DNA of 36,501 bases from positions 1-36,501 of the forward strand of contig DATKDU010000395.1 of assembly GCA_035512595.1 (NCBI GenBank), in the 5' to 3' direction. The notes below the pieces were generated by a model. The model ran no database searches, was not told the DNA's origin, and saw only the letters and a program-made list of their open reading frames with translations. The stretch comes from DATKDU01 sp035512595 (GTDB lineage: Bacteria > Planctomycetota > Planctomycetia > Pirellulales > Pirellulaceae). A program made the translations under genes and the position numbers. Numbering within the stretch: the first letter of the stretch is position 1; every line of letters begins with the position of its first letter. Of this stretch, positions 15,069 to 22,645 are shown in pieces.

Positions 15069-16267
15069 TTCTTGGCCACCTTGATCAAGTGCTTCTCGCC
15101 ACGGATGTATAGCGCGTCGCCGGCAACGGCCGGGGAGCCGAGCACCGACTCGCCGATCTCGTTGGTCGCCACGATCTGGCCCTCCTCATCCAACTTGACG
15201 ACAAAGCATTGCCCTTCCTGGTTCACGCAGTAGATGTGGCCGCCGGCCACGACCGGCGTGGCCCAGAACGCTCCTTTGAGCCGCTTCTCCCACAGCGATT
15301 CCCCGTCCTGGGCCTTGCCGCAGGCCAACACGCTGCCGCGGAGGCCATACACCTTCTCCCCATCGACCACCGGGCTGGCGTTTCCAGGGGCGACCTTGTT
15401 CGACTCCCACGCCACGGCGGGAGCCGAACCCTCGCTATCGAGCACCGTCAGGCCATTGGCCGGCAGGTAAATCCGGCTCCCTTTCGTCGTCACCGAGGAA
15501 ATGCCCGCACAGCCGACATCGTAGTTCCATTGTTGTTCGCCGGTGAGCGGATCGTGTGCGGTCAGCCCTTTGCCGCAGGTGAGCAGCACCAGCTCCTTGC
15601 CGTCTTTCGTCTGCAAGGCGCCAGGCGAGGCCCAATTGGCGGCATTGGGACGCTGGATGCGCCAGCGCGTTTCGCCGGTTTCGACGTCCAGCCCGGCGGC
15701 GAACGAATCCCCCTGGCTCTCCACCTGGACAACGACCGTACTGCCCACGACGACCGGCGAGCTCGACATGCCGACATCGTTGCCGGCCTTGGGATAATCG
15801 TGCCCCAGGCCGCGGTACCAGAGCAGATTGCCGTCGAGGTCGAGGCAGACCAGGTCACTCGACGAATAGAAGGCAAAAATTCGCTGGCCGTCGCTGGCCG
15901 GGGTCGGTGCCGCATTGGCGCTCATCGGATGATGAAAGCAGCGGCCGGTGGCCCAGAAGTCCCTCTTCCAGACCTGCTCGCCGCTCGCCGTGTCAAAGGC
16001 CAGGACGTGCAGCCGATTCTGCGTGACCGCTCCGCTACTGGCGGTCACGAAAACGCGGTCGCCGACGACGATCGGTCCGGAGGCCCCTTTGCCGACCAGC
16101 GGCGCTTTCCAGGCGATGTTTTCGCCGGTTTTCGCGTCGAACGTCGTTGGGATCTGGCCGTCGGCACTGACGCTCGTCTGGTCGGTGCCGCGGAATTGTC
16201 GCCAGTCGGCGGCGGAGAAGTGGGTGAGGAGCATGATGCTGGCGACAATGGCAAGTATACGATTCAT
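15065..16267 (-). CDS. Secreted PQQ-like beta-propeller protein
   Basis: 400 aa with an N-terminal signal (RILAIVASIMLLTHFSAADW) followed by WRQFRG, the usual opening of planctomycete PQQ-propeller proteins. Repeating blades of about 40-50 residues are visible: GPIVVGDRVFVTASSGA, VLAFDTASGEQVWKRDFWAT, SSPVVVGSTVVVQVES, AGLDVETGETRWRIQRP, LTAHDPLTGEQQWNYDVGC, ASPVVDGEKVYGLRGSVLAC and GSPAVAGDALYIRGEKHL. There are no catalytic residues of a quinoprotein dehydrogenase that I can identify, so it is probably a structural or sensing propeller outside the cytoplasm. The stop codon is part of a REP-like hairpin. The next gene upstream is 98 bp away beyond a hairpin doublet. Confidence 0.88.
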   Translation of the reverse strand: MNRILAIVASIMLLTHFSAADWRQFRGTDQTSVSADGQIPTTFDAKTGENIAWKAPLVGKGASGPIVVGDRVFVTASSGAVTQNRLHVLAFDTASGEQVWKRDFWATGRCFHHPMSANAAPTPASDGQRIFAFYSSSDLVCLDLDGNLLWYRGLGHDYPKAGNDVGMSSSPVVVGSTVVVQVESQGDSFAAGLDVETGETRWRIQRPNAANWASPGALQTKDGKELVLLTCGKGLTAHDPLTGEQQWNYDVGCAGISSVTTKGSRIYLPANGLTVLDSEGSAPAVAWESNKVAPGNASPVVDGEKVYGLRGSVLACGKAQDGESLWEKRLKGAFWATPVVAGGHIYCVNQEGQCFVVKLDEEGQIVATNEIGESVLGSPAVAGDALYIRGEKHLIKVAKK

Positions 16268-16287
16268 GGTGTCCTGAGCGTGAGAAA

Positions 16288-16364
16288 TTAGTCCCGCCTG
16301 CCGGGCGGGACCTTTGCCTGCGGTCCGCGTGTCGCCCAGGTCCCGTCCGGCAGACGGGACCTAC
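16288..16364. repeat. Hairpin doublet, GTCCCG family (REP/BIME-like)
   Basis: Hairpin 1 (16291-16312) has the stem gtcccgcc/ggcgggac; hairpin 2 (16339-16361) has ggtcccgtc/gacgggacc with a cggca loop. The outer feet are TTAG at 16288 and CTAC at 16361-16364 (GTAG on the other strand). It lies just downstream of the next gene's stop (16366-16368). A linker of about 26 bases separates the hairpins. Confidence 0.85.
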
Positions 16365-16365
16365 T

Positions 16366-17523
16366 TTACCGCACGGTTCGCGGCACTGCCGCCGACGTTG
16401 CGCTCGGCCGATCCTGCGAGAGAACGGCAGTGCCGACGGCGTCGCAGACGCGGAGGTGAAAACTCCAGGTCTGGGCCCACATTTCCGTCTGCTCGTTCTG
16501 GGCGATCTTCAGCAGGATTGAGTTCTTCCCCTTGCGAAGCGTGCCGCGGCCGACGTACTGATCGAAGGGCATATTGGCGTGGTAGATGTGGTTAGCGGTC
16601 AGCAACTCACCGTTGAGCCAGAGCTTGTTTGCATTCCACGTCGCGAAGCGGAACTCGACCTCCTGATCCTTGTCGGAGATGAACTCGGCATAGGCATAGG
16701 CAATCGCCCCTTTGTGTTTGTCGAGCACTTTGGTCAGATCGACAATGCCGCTCTCGTCGCTGGTGGTCGTTTCGATCCAGCCCACTTCCCCCTTCTGTCC
16801 GGCGTATTTTGCTTTCAGATCGATTGTTTCTTCGGGCGGATAGGCGACGTCCCAGCCCTTGTCGTCGATGTTGTCAAACGGACCGATGATCTTCCACGTT
16901 TGCAGGAAGCCGTAGTGCAGCGGCAGATCGACGGTTCCTCCCAGCTTCTTGATGGCGTCGCTCGCCGTCTTGATCTGGTCCTGATCGCGGGCGGCACGCA
17001 AGGCCGCGCGATAGGACACCACCTGGTCTTCTTTCGCTTCGGCTTTCGCGGCATTGGCCAGCGCCAGGGCCACCGCGTCGCGCCGCAGTTCCAGGCTCGG
17101 ATCATTCAGCAGCTTGGGGATCAGCCGCGATTCGGCCGTTTGGTCCACATTGGCGATCAACTCATACGCCAATCGGCGGCCGCGTGGCGAGTGTTTGGTA
17201 TCTGCCAGGAACGACTCGAGCTGCTGCACGGGAACCGCCTTCGGTCCCGGTGCTCGCTGGGCCACTGCTTCGGCCACGCCGGCAAGCCAATTCAGGGCGA
17301 TGGGATTGGCGCCGTCCATAGCCGCCAGGATTTGCGGGAGCTGCGCCGGCGCCGCCTGCGCTGCGGCCCTGGCGGCTTGTGCAGCCTCACGATGCCCGGC
17401 ACCTTGCGGCCCCACCGCCTGGAGTGTCTTGAGGTGCAAACCCAAGTCCGCGTCGGCACCCCAGGCGACCAGCCCTCCAGGGATGAGCAGAAGGCCAATG
17501 GCGAAGGCCCATCGAAATGTCAT
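16366..17523 (-). CDS. Secreted helical-repeat plus beta-sandwich protein
   Basis: 385 aa from ATG 17523; the frame upstream to 17568 has no signal-like start. Residues 1-24 are a signal peptide (WAFAIGLLLIPGGLVAWGAD). The first half is Ala-rich helical repeat of HEAT type (HREAAQAARAAAQAAPAQLP, RLAYELIANVDQTAESRLIP, DPSLELRRDAVALALANAAK). The second half contains FLQTWKIIGPFDNIDDKGWD, AIAYAYAEFISDKDQEVEFR, NANKLWLNGELLTANH and RKGKNSILLKIAQNEQTEMW. This is the beta-sandwich, PA14/GH-accessory-like module often attached to planctomycete DUF1080 or dehydrogenase proteins. A catalytic function is not evident. It probably binds carbohydrate or organises an extracellular complex with its secreted neighbours. 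Confidence 0.75.
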   Translation of the reverse strand: MTFRWAFAIGLLLIPGGLVAWGADADLGLHLKTLQAVGPQGAGHREAAQAARAAAQAAPAQLPQILAAMDGANPIALNWLAGVAEAVAQRAPGPKAVPVQQLESFLADTKHSPRGRRLAYELIANVDQTAESRLIPKLLNDPSLELRRDAVALALANAAKAEAKEDQVVSYRAALRAARDQDQIKTASDAIKKLGGTVDLPLHYGFLQTWKIIGPFDNIDDKGWDVAYPPEETIDLKAKYAGQKGEVGWIETTTSDESGIVDLTKVLDKHKGAIAYAYAEFISDKDQEVEFRFATWNANKLWLNGELLTANHIYHANMPFDQYVGRGTLRKGKNSILLKIAQNEQTEMWAQTWSFHLRVCDAVGTAVLSQDRPSATSAAVPRTVR

Positions 17524-17596
17524 GGGGTATCTCCAGTGATGTCGCTGTTTTGTAGAGAGGTTGGCCAAGGATTTTACCCGACGAGGCGGCTCCGCT

Positions 17597-17677
17597 GTAG
17601 GTCCCGCTTGCCGAGCGGGACCTGAGCCGGCGGTGACGGCCGCCGCATCCAGGTCCCGTCCGGCAGACGGGACCTAC
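17597..17677. repeat. Hairpin doublet, GTCCCG family, second doublet
   Basis: GTAG at 17597-17600 opens hairpin 1 (stem ggtcccgct/agcgggacc, 17600-17622), a linker of about 28 bases follows, then hairpin 2 (ggtcccgtc/gacgggacc, 17652-17674), closing with CTAC at 17674-17677. The TAG of the closing foot is the stop codon of the GH5-like gene. The whole element also has GTAGGTCCCG/CGGGACCTAC outer arms. Confidence 0.9.
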
Positions 17678-18777
17678 GGCCGGCGGAATTCGGCCCCGCG
17701 CTTCTGAAAATTCTCCAGCCACGCCAGCAGCAGCGCATCCACGAAGGTCTTCCCCTCGGCGAGCTCCGCCGGCGTCTTTCCCCAATAGAAGCCGATCCAT
17801 CCGCCGGCATCCTTCTTCGACCCGTCGAGAAACTTGTTGAAGTCCGCGAGCGAGCACTTGAGGGCGAACGTCTCCTCAATCACGACCGGTTTGCCGACGG
17901 CGGCAAACCCAGCCAGCGTCTGGAGCTGCTCGTCCAGCTTCCCCGTTTCGGGATAGAGGTGAATGCACAGGAAGTCGAGCTTTCCGGCGACCTCGCTGGG
18001 GACAAAGCCGGAGGTCAGCCCTGGCCGATCGAGGCTCCAGTCCACCAGGCCGACGGTGATCAGATGCCGCTGATCGTGCTTGCGGATCGCCTTGACGAGG
18101 TGTTCGATCCAGGCCTTGGCGACATCGGGTCGCTGGCGGCCGGCCTGATCGAGCGTGATCACCTGAACGAAGTGCTTGCCGCCGAAGGGGGGGCCGAGCC
18201 AGTCCTTTTCCTTCCGTTTGCCGCCGGGAACGACCGGCTCGTTCATCAGGTCGTAGCAAAAAACGGCAGGACTCTCCTGGCACGTCTTGGCGACCGCCTC
18301 CCAGAACGCCGCCTGGGCATTCCAGCGGCCCGTTTCATCCAGTTCGTCGTACCACGCCGGCACGTCCGACTTGTGATAGCATCCCAGACCCGTCAGATCG
18401 AGATAAAGTCCCGTTCTTTCCGCCAACTTCACAAGGTCGGCCAGCTTCGCCAGTGCCGCGGCATTGGCTCTGTCCGGCGCATCCATGAATTTGCCGACTT
18501 GAAGATGGACGCGAACGACGTTCGCGCCGAGTTCTTTCATCTCGGCAAAGTCCTCCTCGACCTTGTTCCACTCGTCGTGCCAGTAATCCTCGAGCAGCCG
18601 GCCCGTTTCATCGTGATCGTAATTAAAGCCCCAGGGGACAAATGACTCGTTCGTCTCGCCCAGCACAAAACCTTTCTGGTCTGAGGCGACGCAAATCCAG
18701 GGCAGTGGACCTTGTGCCGCGGCTAGTTGGTTCAAAAGGCAGATGGCTACCAGCACGATCCCCGGCACATATTGCAT
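17674..18777 (-). CDS. Secreted GH5-like glycoside hydrolase
   Basis: 367 aa with signal peptide (YVPGIVLVAICLLNQLAAAQ). A TIM-barrel glycosidase: WGFNYDHDE and EEDFAEMKELGANVVRVHLQ open the barrel, YLDLTGLGCYHKSDVPAW follows, the acid/base Glu180 is in YDLMNEPVVPGG, and the likely nucleophile is Glu301 or Glu302 in KPVVIEETFAL. DFLCIHLYPETGKLDEQL supplies the His-containing strand. It should hydrolyse a beta-glycan (cellulase or mannanase type) outside the cell; the exact substrate is not readable. The last residues (FRRP) and stop run into the REP-like hairpin, so the natural end may have been slightly different. Confidence 0.88.
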   Translation of the reverse strand: MQYVPGIVLVAICLLNQLAAAQGPLPWICVASDQKGFVLGETNESFVPWGFNYDHDETGRLLEDYWHDEWNKVEEDFAEMKELGANVVRVHLQVGKFMDAPDRANAAALAKLADLVKLAERTGLYLDLTGLGCYHKSDVPAWYDELDETGRWNAQAAFWEAVAKTCQESPAVFCYDLMNEPVVPGGKRKEKDWLGPPFGGKHFVQVITLDQAGRQRPDVAKAWIEHLVKAIRKHDQRHLITVGLVDWSLDRPGLTSGFVPSEVAGKLDFLCIHLYPETGKLDEQLQTLAGFAAVGKPVVIEETFALKCSLADFNKFLDGSKKDAGGWIGFYWGKTPAELAEGKTFVDALLLAWLENFQKRGAEFRRP

Positions 18778-18924
18778 GGGTTGACTCCTGGGAGTCGATT
18801 GTACCCACGAAAGCCGTGCGCAGCGCGCGCCTCCCCGGCATCGCTCAGGCGAAGTCGTGGAACTGCGTCACTTCTGGTGCGCGCGGTACGTGCCGCCGCG
18901 CGCACTTGGCCGCTGAATGTCAGG

Positions 18925-19215
18925 CTACGGCACCCGCGTCCCGGGCGTGCTCCGGCTCGACAAATAGAGGCTGACCCAGACGACGATCAGTGCGCCGAGA
19001 ATCGACATGATCCACCCTGCGCCGCGGAACGCCCCCTCCTCGGGGCGAAATCCCAAGCCCCAGGAAATGAACCCGCCGACGAGCGAACCGACGATCCCCA
19101 GGACCATCGTCGTGAGCAGCCCCATCGGCTGTCGGCCTGGGTACAAAAAACGGGCGATCAGCCCGATCACCAGGCCGAAGACAACCCACGAAATAATTGA
19201 CCCGATCGTTCCCAT
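18925..19215 (-). CDS. GlsB/YeaQ/YmgE (transglycosylase-associated) membrane protein
   Basis: 96 aa from ATG 19215, with ggagaa six bases upstream. Three membrane segments: SIISWVVFGLVIGLIARFLY, GLLTTMVLGIVGSLVGGFIS, and WIMSILGALIVVWVSLYLS. The motif GLIARFLYPGRQPMGLL followed by GIVGSLVGGF is the family signature. Members are small inner-membrane proteins linked to stress. It appears to be monocistronic. Confidence 0.92.
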   Translation of the reverse strand: MGTIGSIISWVVFGLVIGLIARFLYPGRQPMGLLTTMVLGIVGSLVGGFISWGLGFRPEEGAFRGAGWIMSILGALIVVWVSLYLSSRSTPGTRVP

Positions 19216-19338
19216 GGCGCTTCTCCATAACAATGTTGGACGGTCACGGGCGGCGAATTAAGCAAACGGTGTGCCGGTGACGCGCCAGTCTTGCCGCGTC
19301 ACCGGATTAAGTTACGCCCGCAGATCGCCAATTCGACT

Positions 19339-20487
19339 CTAGCAACCCTTGTAGCTAATGAGTGGCCGCAGCTCCCGCTCGATGCGAGTCAGCTCGCGCT
19401 GGGCCCGCATGACGGCATGCACGTCCTTGTACGCCGACGGCGCTTCGTCGCAAAGCTGTCGCGACAAGCGCCGGTCAAACCACACGCTGTGCATCTCGCG
19501 GGCCAGTTGCCGCGGGGTGATCCGCTCGGCCGCCTCGCCGCGGCTCAGCGCGCGGCCGGCCCCGTGCGAGCTGGAGCAGAGGGCCTGCTCGCAGCCGCGG
19601 CCGGTGACATGGAAGCTGGCCGAGCCCATCGAGCCGGGTATGACGCCGGCTTGGCCGTCGGCTGCCGGCAGCGCTCCTTTCCGATGGACGAGCAGCTCGC
19701 GACCGAAGTGCGTTTCGCGGCGCACGTGGTTGTGGTTGGCATGGATCAGCGAGTCCCAGTCGAAGCGAATGCCGAACAGCTCATGAAGCAGCGATTCCGA
19801 CGCACGAAGCATCGCCAGGCGGCTGTGCTCGGCGTAAGTCACGGCCCACTCGACATCGGCCAGGTAAGCCTGCCCCTCGTTCGACTGGCTGTCGAGCCAA
19901 GGGAGCTTCCGTCGCTGCGACTGCCGCTCGGCAATCGCCACCTGATGGCCGGTGATCGCCTGCCCCATCGCCCGTGAGCCGCTGTGGAGCATGATCCACA
20001 GTCGGTCTTCCTGGTCGGCTTGCAACTCCAGGAAGTGATTGCCACGGCCGAGCGTGCCGAATTGCACGCGGCCGTCGCGCGACGCGATTTTCTCCAGCCG
20101 CGGAGCGGAGAGCGGCAGCTCGCGCAAGACCGGCGGCAATTCGGACGGCATCGTCTGACGCGAGTGACGATTTGCGGGGACGCAGTGCCGCAGTCCATTG
20201 AGGATTGCGGTTGCGGCACTCTCGCTGGAAAGCATATCCGCGTCTGCGTCGGTGGCGATTGCCGCCATGCCGCAGCCGATGTCCCCGCCGACGGCAGCCG
20301 GATAGATCAAACTTTCCGTCGCGACGGCCAGTCCCACACATACGTCGCCGGACAAATGCACGTCGGGCATCACCGCCACGTGATGCACATCCTCAGCGTT
20401 GGTAAGTCGGTCGATCGACTGGGCGACGGCCTTGGGAAGCGGCCCTGCGAGCCACCTGGCTACGGTTAGACCTTGTTGGCGCGTCAT
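19339..20487 (-). CDS. rtcB: RtcB family RNA ligase
   Basis: 382 aa, shorter than E. coli RtcB (408). All the active-site motifs are present: MPDVHLSGDVCVG (residues 40-52, Asp42), VGGDIGCGM with metal-binding Cys72, GRGNHFLE (148-154), MLHSGSRAMGQ (167-176), NHNHV (251-255), HRKGA (268-272), PGSMG (284-288), and SSSHGAGR with the guanylylated His308. The C terminus ISYKGC matches the family YKG end. RtcB joins 2',3'-cyclic phosphate or 3'-phosphate RNA ends to 5'-OH ends using GTP and Mn(II), and repairs tRNA or rRNA broken by endonucleases. The start overlaps the stop of the RbfA-like gene by four bases (ATGA). No RtcA or archease gene is visible. Confidence 0.95.
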   Translation of the reverse strand: MTRQQGLTVARWLAGPLPKAVAQSIDRLTNAEDVHHVAVMPDVHLSGDVCVGLAVATESLIYPAAVGGDIGCGMAAIATDADADMLSSESAATAILNGLRHCVPANRHSRQTMPSELPPVLRELPLSAPRLEKIASRDGRVQFGTLGRGNHFLELQADQEDRLWIMLHSGSRAMGQAITGHQVAIAERQSQRRKLPWLDSQSNEGQAYLADVEWAVTYAEHSRLAMLRASESLLHELFGIRFDWDSLIHANHNHVRRETHFGRELLVHRKGALPAADGQAGVIPGSMGSASFHVTGRGCEQALCSSSHGAGRALSRGEAAERITPRQLAREMHSVWFDRRLSRQLCDEAPSAYKDVHAVMRAQRELTRIERELRPLISYKGC

Positions 20488-20921
20488 GACTGCACCTCCT
20501 TTGCCGGCGCTGCCGGAACAAAGCGGAACGACAGCCGCGGCGCACGCTTGCGGGTGATGGCCGCGGCAATCTCGCTTCGCAGCCAGCCCACGGCACGCGC
20601 CAGTGCGTCGTACACCTGCGCTTCGTCCAGCGGAGGCGCACCGGCAGCCGGCGCGACGGTGACCAAGAGCTGCGCGGCATTTGGCACCGGCGCAACATCG
20701 ACAACCTCCAGCGACTGGAGAACGTCGTCTGACGTTTCACCGGCCAGGAGCTGGCTCATGGTGTCAGCGACCTGGGCGCAAAGCTGCATCGCCTTGCGTC
20801 CGGCCTGGGTTGGTTGGGAATCCTTTCGAAAGAAATAGCGAGGATCCTGGCCGTCGTCCTCATGGACTTCGGCTCGGTAGCGGTCGAGCGAAGAATGGTT
20901 CTTGCGAAACTTGCGGTTCAT
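20484..20921 (-). CDS. RbfA-like ribosome-binding protein
   Basis: 145 aa from ATG 20921, preceded by gagag; a GTG at 20933 is also in frame. The fold suggestion is from the pattern QTQAGRKAMQLCAQVADTMS, then LEVVDVAPVPNAAQLLVTVA, then YDALARAVGWLRSEIAAAIT followed by RKRAPRLSFRFVP. That is the KH-like order of RbfA (helix, beta strands, then GFIRxxLxxxxxLRxxPELxF). An N-terminal extension (NRKFRKNHSSLDRYRAEVHE) is not in standard RbfA. RbfA binds 16S rRNA near helix 44/45 during 30S maturation. Here it is fused in expression to an RNA ligase, which suggests a role in ribosomal RNA repair. The similarity is by eye and needs a profile search. Confidence 0.65.
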   Translation of the reverse strand: MNRKFRKNHSSLDRYRAEVHEDDGQDPRYFFRKDSQPTQAGRKAMQLCAQVADTMSQLLAGETSDDVLQSLEVVDVAPVPNAAQLLVTVAPAAGAPPLDEAQVYDALARAVGWLRSEIAAAITRKRAPRLSFRFVPAAPAKEVQS

Positions 20922-20987
20922 GATTTCTCTCACATGGTTTTGGAAGCGCGCAGCACGAGCCGCGGCGCGATGGAAGCGATCAGGGGC

Positions 20988-21059
20988 GTAGTACGGATTT
21001 CAATCCGTTCCACTGGCAACGCAGAGTAATCCGCGCGAACGGAATGAATTCCGTTCTAC
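20988..21059. repeat. Hairpin doublet, ACGGATT/ACGGAAT family (REP/BIME-like)
   Basis: GTAG at 20988-20991 precedes hairpin 1 (acggatt/aatccgt, 20993-21008); hairpin 2 is gaacgga/tccgttc (21037-21056); CTAC closes at 21056-21059. The architecture (GTAG feet, head-to-head hairpins, about 28-base linker) matches the GTCCCG doublets although the sequence is unrelated. Confidence 0.85.
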
Positions 21060-21114
21060 GGACGAATGTGAGAGTGAGCCTGGCCCAGCGGGGGCGAGAG
21101 ACGGCTCCGCCGCG

Positions 21115-21159
21115 TTAGCGCAGCAGGCTCAACGAAACCAGGTTCGACGTGGGTCGCAT
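21115..21159 (-). CDS. Possible 14-residue leader peptide upstream of the rbfA-like/rtcB operon
   Basis: ATG 21159 has a perfect Shine-Dalgarno, GGAGG at 21171-21167, with seven-base spacing. It encodes MRPTSNLVSLSLLR and then TAA. The 3' half of the ORF pairs with sequence downstream (caggctc at 21124-21130 with gagcctg at 21076-21082). It is too short to judge by composition; the ribosome-binding site is the main evidence. Confidence 0.4.
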   Translation of the reverse strand: MRPTSNLVSLSLLR

Positions 21160-21316
21160 GGCTGAGCCTCCGAGAAGAGAGTGAAATGCGACGGCGTTGC
21201 GGCCACTAATAGAATTGTGCGTTAAAAGTCCTTGGCGTCAAGCTAAATCAGCGGCGCCAAGTAACAATCTCCACTCAGGACGGCGAAGTTCACTCCAGGG
21301 TTCGCGCTGGGTTCCC

Positions 21317-22525
21317 CTACGGCCGGCCGAGCCAAGGCCGCCGAGCGGGAATCGCTCCCAGCGGCGGCTCTTCCTCGACTTCGAACACTTCGTGCTCCCC
21401 TGGCAGCGGCTCCATGAAGGTCGATTGCTTGACGCCGGTTCCCAGCGGGCGGCGGTCGAGGGCCCCTTTGACGCCGAGCTGCCGCGGGTCGCGGGCGATC
21501 TTGTCGGTGAAGATGCGGACGTCCTCCATGATCGGACGCAGGCGGAAGGTGATCTCCTCGACGTTGGCCAGCGAGCGGTCGAGCCGGTCGTAAATGGTCT
21601 GGTCGCGCAGCAGCCGGCCGATCGTGCCGTTCTGTTCCGAGAAGCCGCGGGCCAGATCGTCGAGTTGCTCGGTCAGGCTGTTGACGTTCCCCAGAATGCC
21701 GTCAATGTTGTCCACCAGCACGGGACCGCGCTCGGAAAGGGGCTTGGTGAACCGCTCCAGGTTTTCCAGGTTCATTTCCGCCCGCTGGCTCATCCGCTGG
21801 AAGCCGTCGAACGTGTCGTTGGCTTTGGAGAGCGTGCCGCGGGCGTCGTCAAAGAACCGCGGCAGATCCTGGAGCGACCGCTTGAGGTTTTCCTGCATCT
21901 GCGGATCGCCGAAGACGTTGTCCACGGTGAGGAGCGACTTGTTGAGCTGGTCGAGGGCCCGCTCTGTTTTCTGGAGGATGCGGGGGAGCTGGTCGTCTTC
22001 GCCCGCCAGCGCGCCGCGCAAGCCTTGGGCGGTCTGCCGCACTTCATCCCCCGCGCCGCGGATGGAAATGAGTGCCGCCTTGATGTCCTGCTCCAGGTTG
22101 CCGATCACTTCGAGGGGATTGCCGGCGACGATGCCGTCGATCTCCGCGCCGTCGGGCAGGGGCTCGCCGGGGATGTTCGTGTCGGCAAGCACGAATTCCA
22201 GCACGGGGTCGCCGAGGACCGACGACGATGCGATCTTGCAGATTTCGCTGGTGAGGACCTTCTCGCTGGCGTCGATGTCGGCGGTGATGCGGACGGTGGC
22301 GTCGTCAAGGATGTCGATCTCGCTGACGCGGCCGATGGAAATGCCGCTTTTGCGCACGGGGGTTCCGACCGCGACGCCGGGGGCCCGCGGGAAGCGGATG
22401 TAGAGCGTGTACTTCCGCGTCCCCGGCAACTGGAGGTCGCCGAACAGCATGACGAGGAGCACGGTCATGATGACCGCGACCACCACGACAATGCCGACGC
22501 GAAGTCTTAGTAAGCGTTCGTCCAC
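21317..22525 (-). CDS. mlaD: MlaD/MCE domain lipid-transport protein
   Basis: 402 aa from GTG 22525. One membrane helix (VGIVVVVAVIMTVLLVMLFG, residues 10-29) is followed by an MCE domain (YTLYIRFPRAPGVAVGTPVR, KSGISIGRVSEIDILDDATV, ADIDASEKVLTSEICKIASS), then a long helical tail of about 230 residues (NLEQDIKAALISIRGAGDEV, LQKTERALDQLNKSLLTVDN, NLENLERFTKPLSERGPVLV). In Mla systems MlaD forms the substrate-binding hexamer beside the permease in the inner membrane. The tail is longer than in E. coli MlaD (183 aa) and may form a tunnel across the periplasm. It is the third gene of mlaE-mlaF-mlaD; the start is preceded by GGTTCAG word repeats and has only a weak Shine-Dalgarno. Confidence 0.88.
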   Translation of the reverse strand: MDERLLRLRVGIVVVVAVIMTVLLVMLFGDLQLPGTRKYTLYIRFPRAPGVAVGTPVRKSGISIGRVSEIDILDDATVRITADIDASEKVLTSEICKIASSSVLGDPVLEFVLADTNIPGEPLPDGAEIDGIVAGNPLEVIGNLEQDIKAALISIRGAGDEVRQTAQGLRGALAGEDDQLPRILQKTERALDQLNKSLLTVDNVFGDPQMQENLKRSLQDLPRFFDDARGTLSKANDTFDGFQRMSQRAEMNLENLERFTKPLSERGPVLVDNIDGILGNVNSLTEQLDDLARGFSEQNGTIGRLLRDQTIYDRLDRSLANVEEITFRLRPIMEDVRIFTDKIARDPRQLGVKGALDRRPLGTGVKQSTFMEPLPGEHEVFEVEEEPPLGAIPARRPWLGRP

Positions 22526-22528
22526 AAA

Positions 22529-22632
22529 TTCCAGGGTTCAGGGTTCAGAGTGGGAGTGCGGGAGAGTGGGAGTGGGGGAGAGGGGGGCGATTGAGAATTC
22601 GCCGTCTCCCACTCTCCCTCTCTCCCCCTCCA
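22529..22632. repeat. GGTTCAG and GGGAGAG word repeats between mlaF and mlaD
   Basis: ccagggttcagggttcag (22531-22548) is followed by purine-rich gggag words (22551-22590) and a pyrimidine-rich complementary arm (22604-22632), so the mlaF-mlaD spacer can form a long imperfect hairpin. The words match those at 1336-1418 and 12651-12672. Confidence 0.6.
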
Positions 22633-22645
22633 TTTCATGGTTGAC

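Larger units (their letters stand above)
20936..21316 (-). promoter_or_regulatory. Leader region of the rbfA-like/rtcB operon
   Basis: No full-length gene is supported here. It holds a REP-like doublet (20988-21059), a possible leader ORF (21115-21159), and a possible stem made of 21076-21082 (gagcctg) with 21124-21130 (caggctc), which overlaps the 3' half of the leader ORF. This could be an attenuator-like arrangement. A TTGACG at 21241-21236 (minus strand) resembles a -35 box but I see no good -10. Confidence 0.35.

Noticed and set aside
21120..21180. Possible tRNA (ggttcgacgtggg looks like a T loop)
   Set aside because: No acceptor, D or anticodon arm can be formed around it; the sequence fits a leader ORF with a good ribosome-binding site better.
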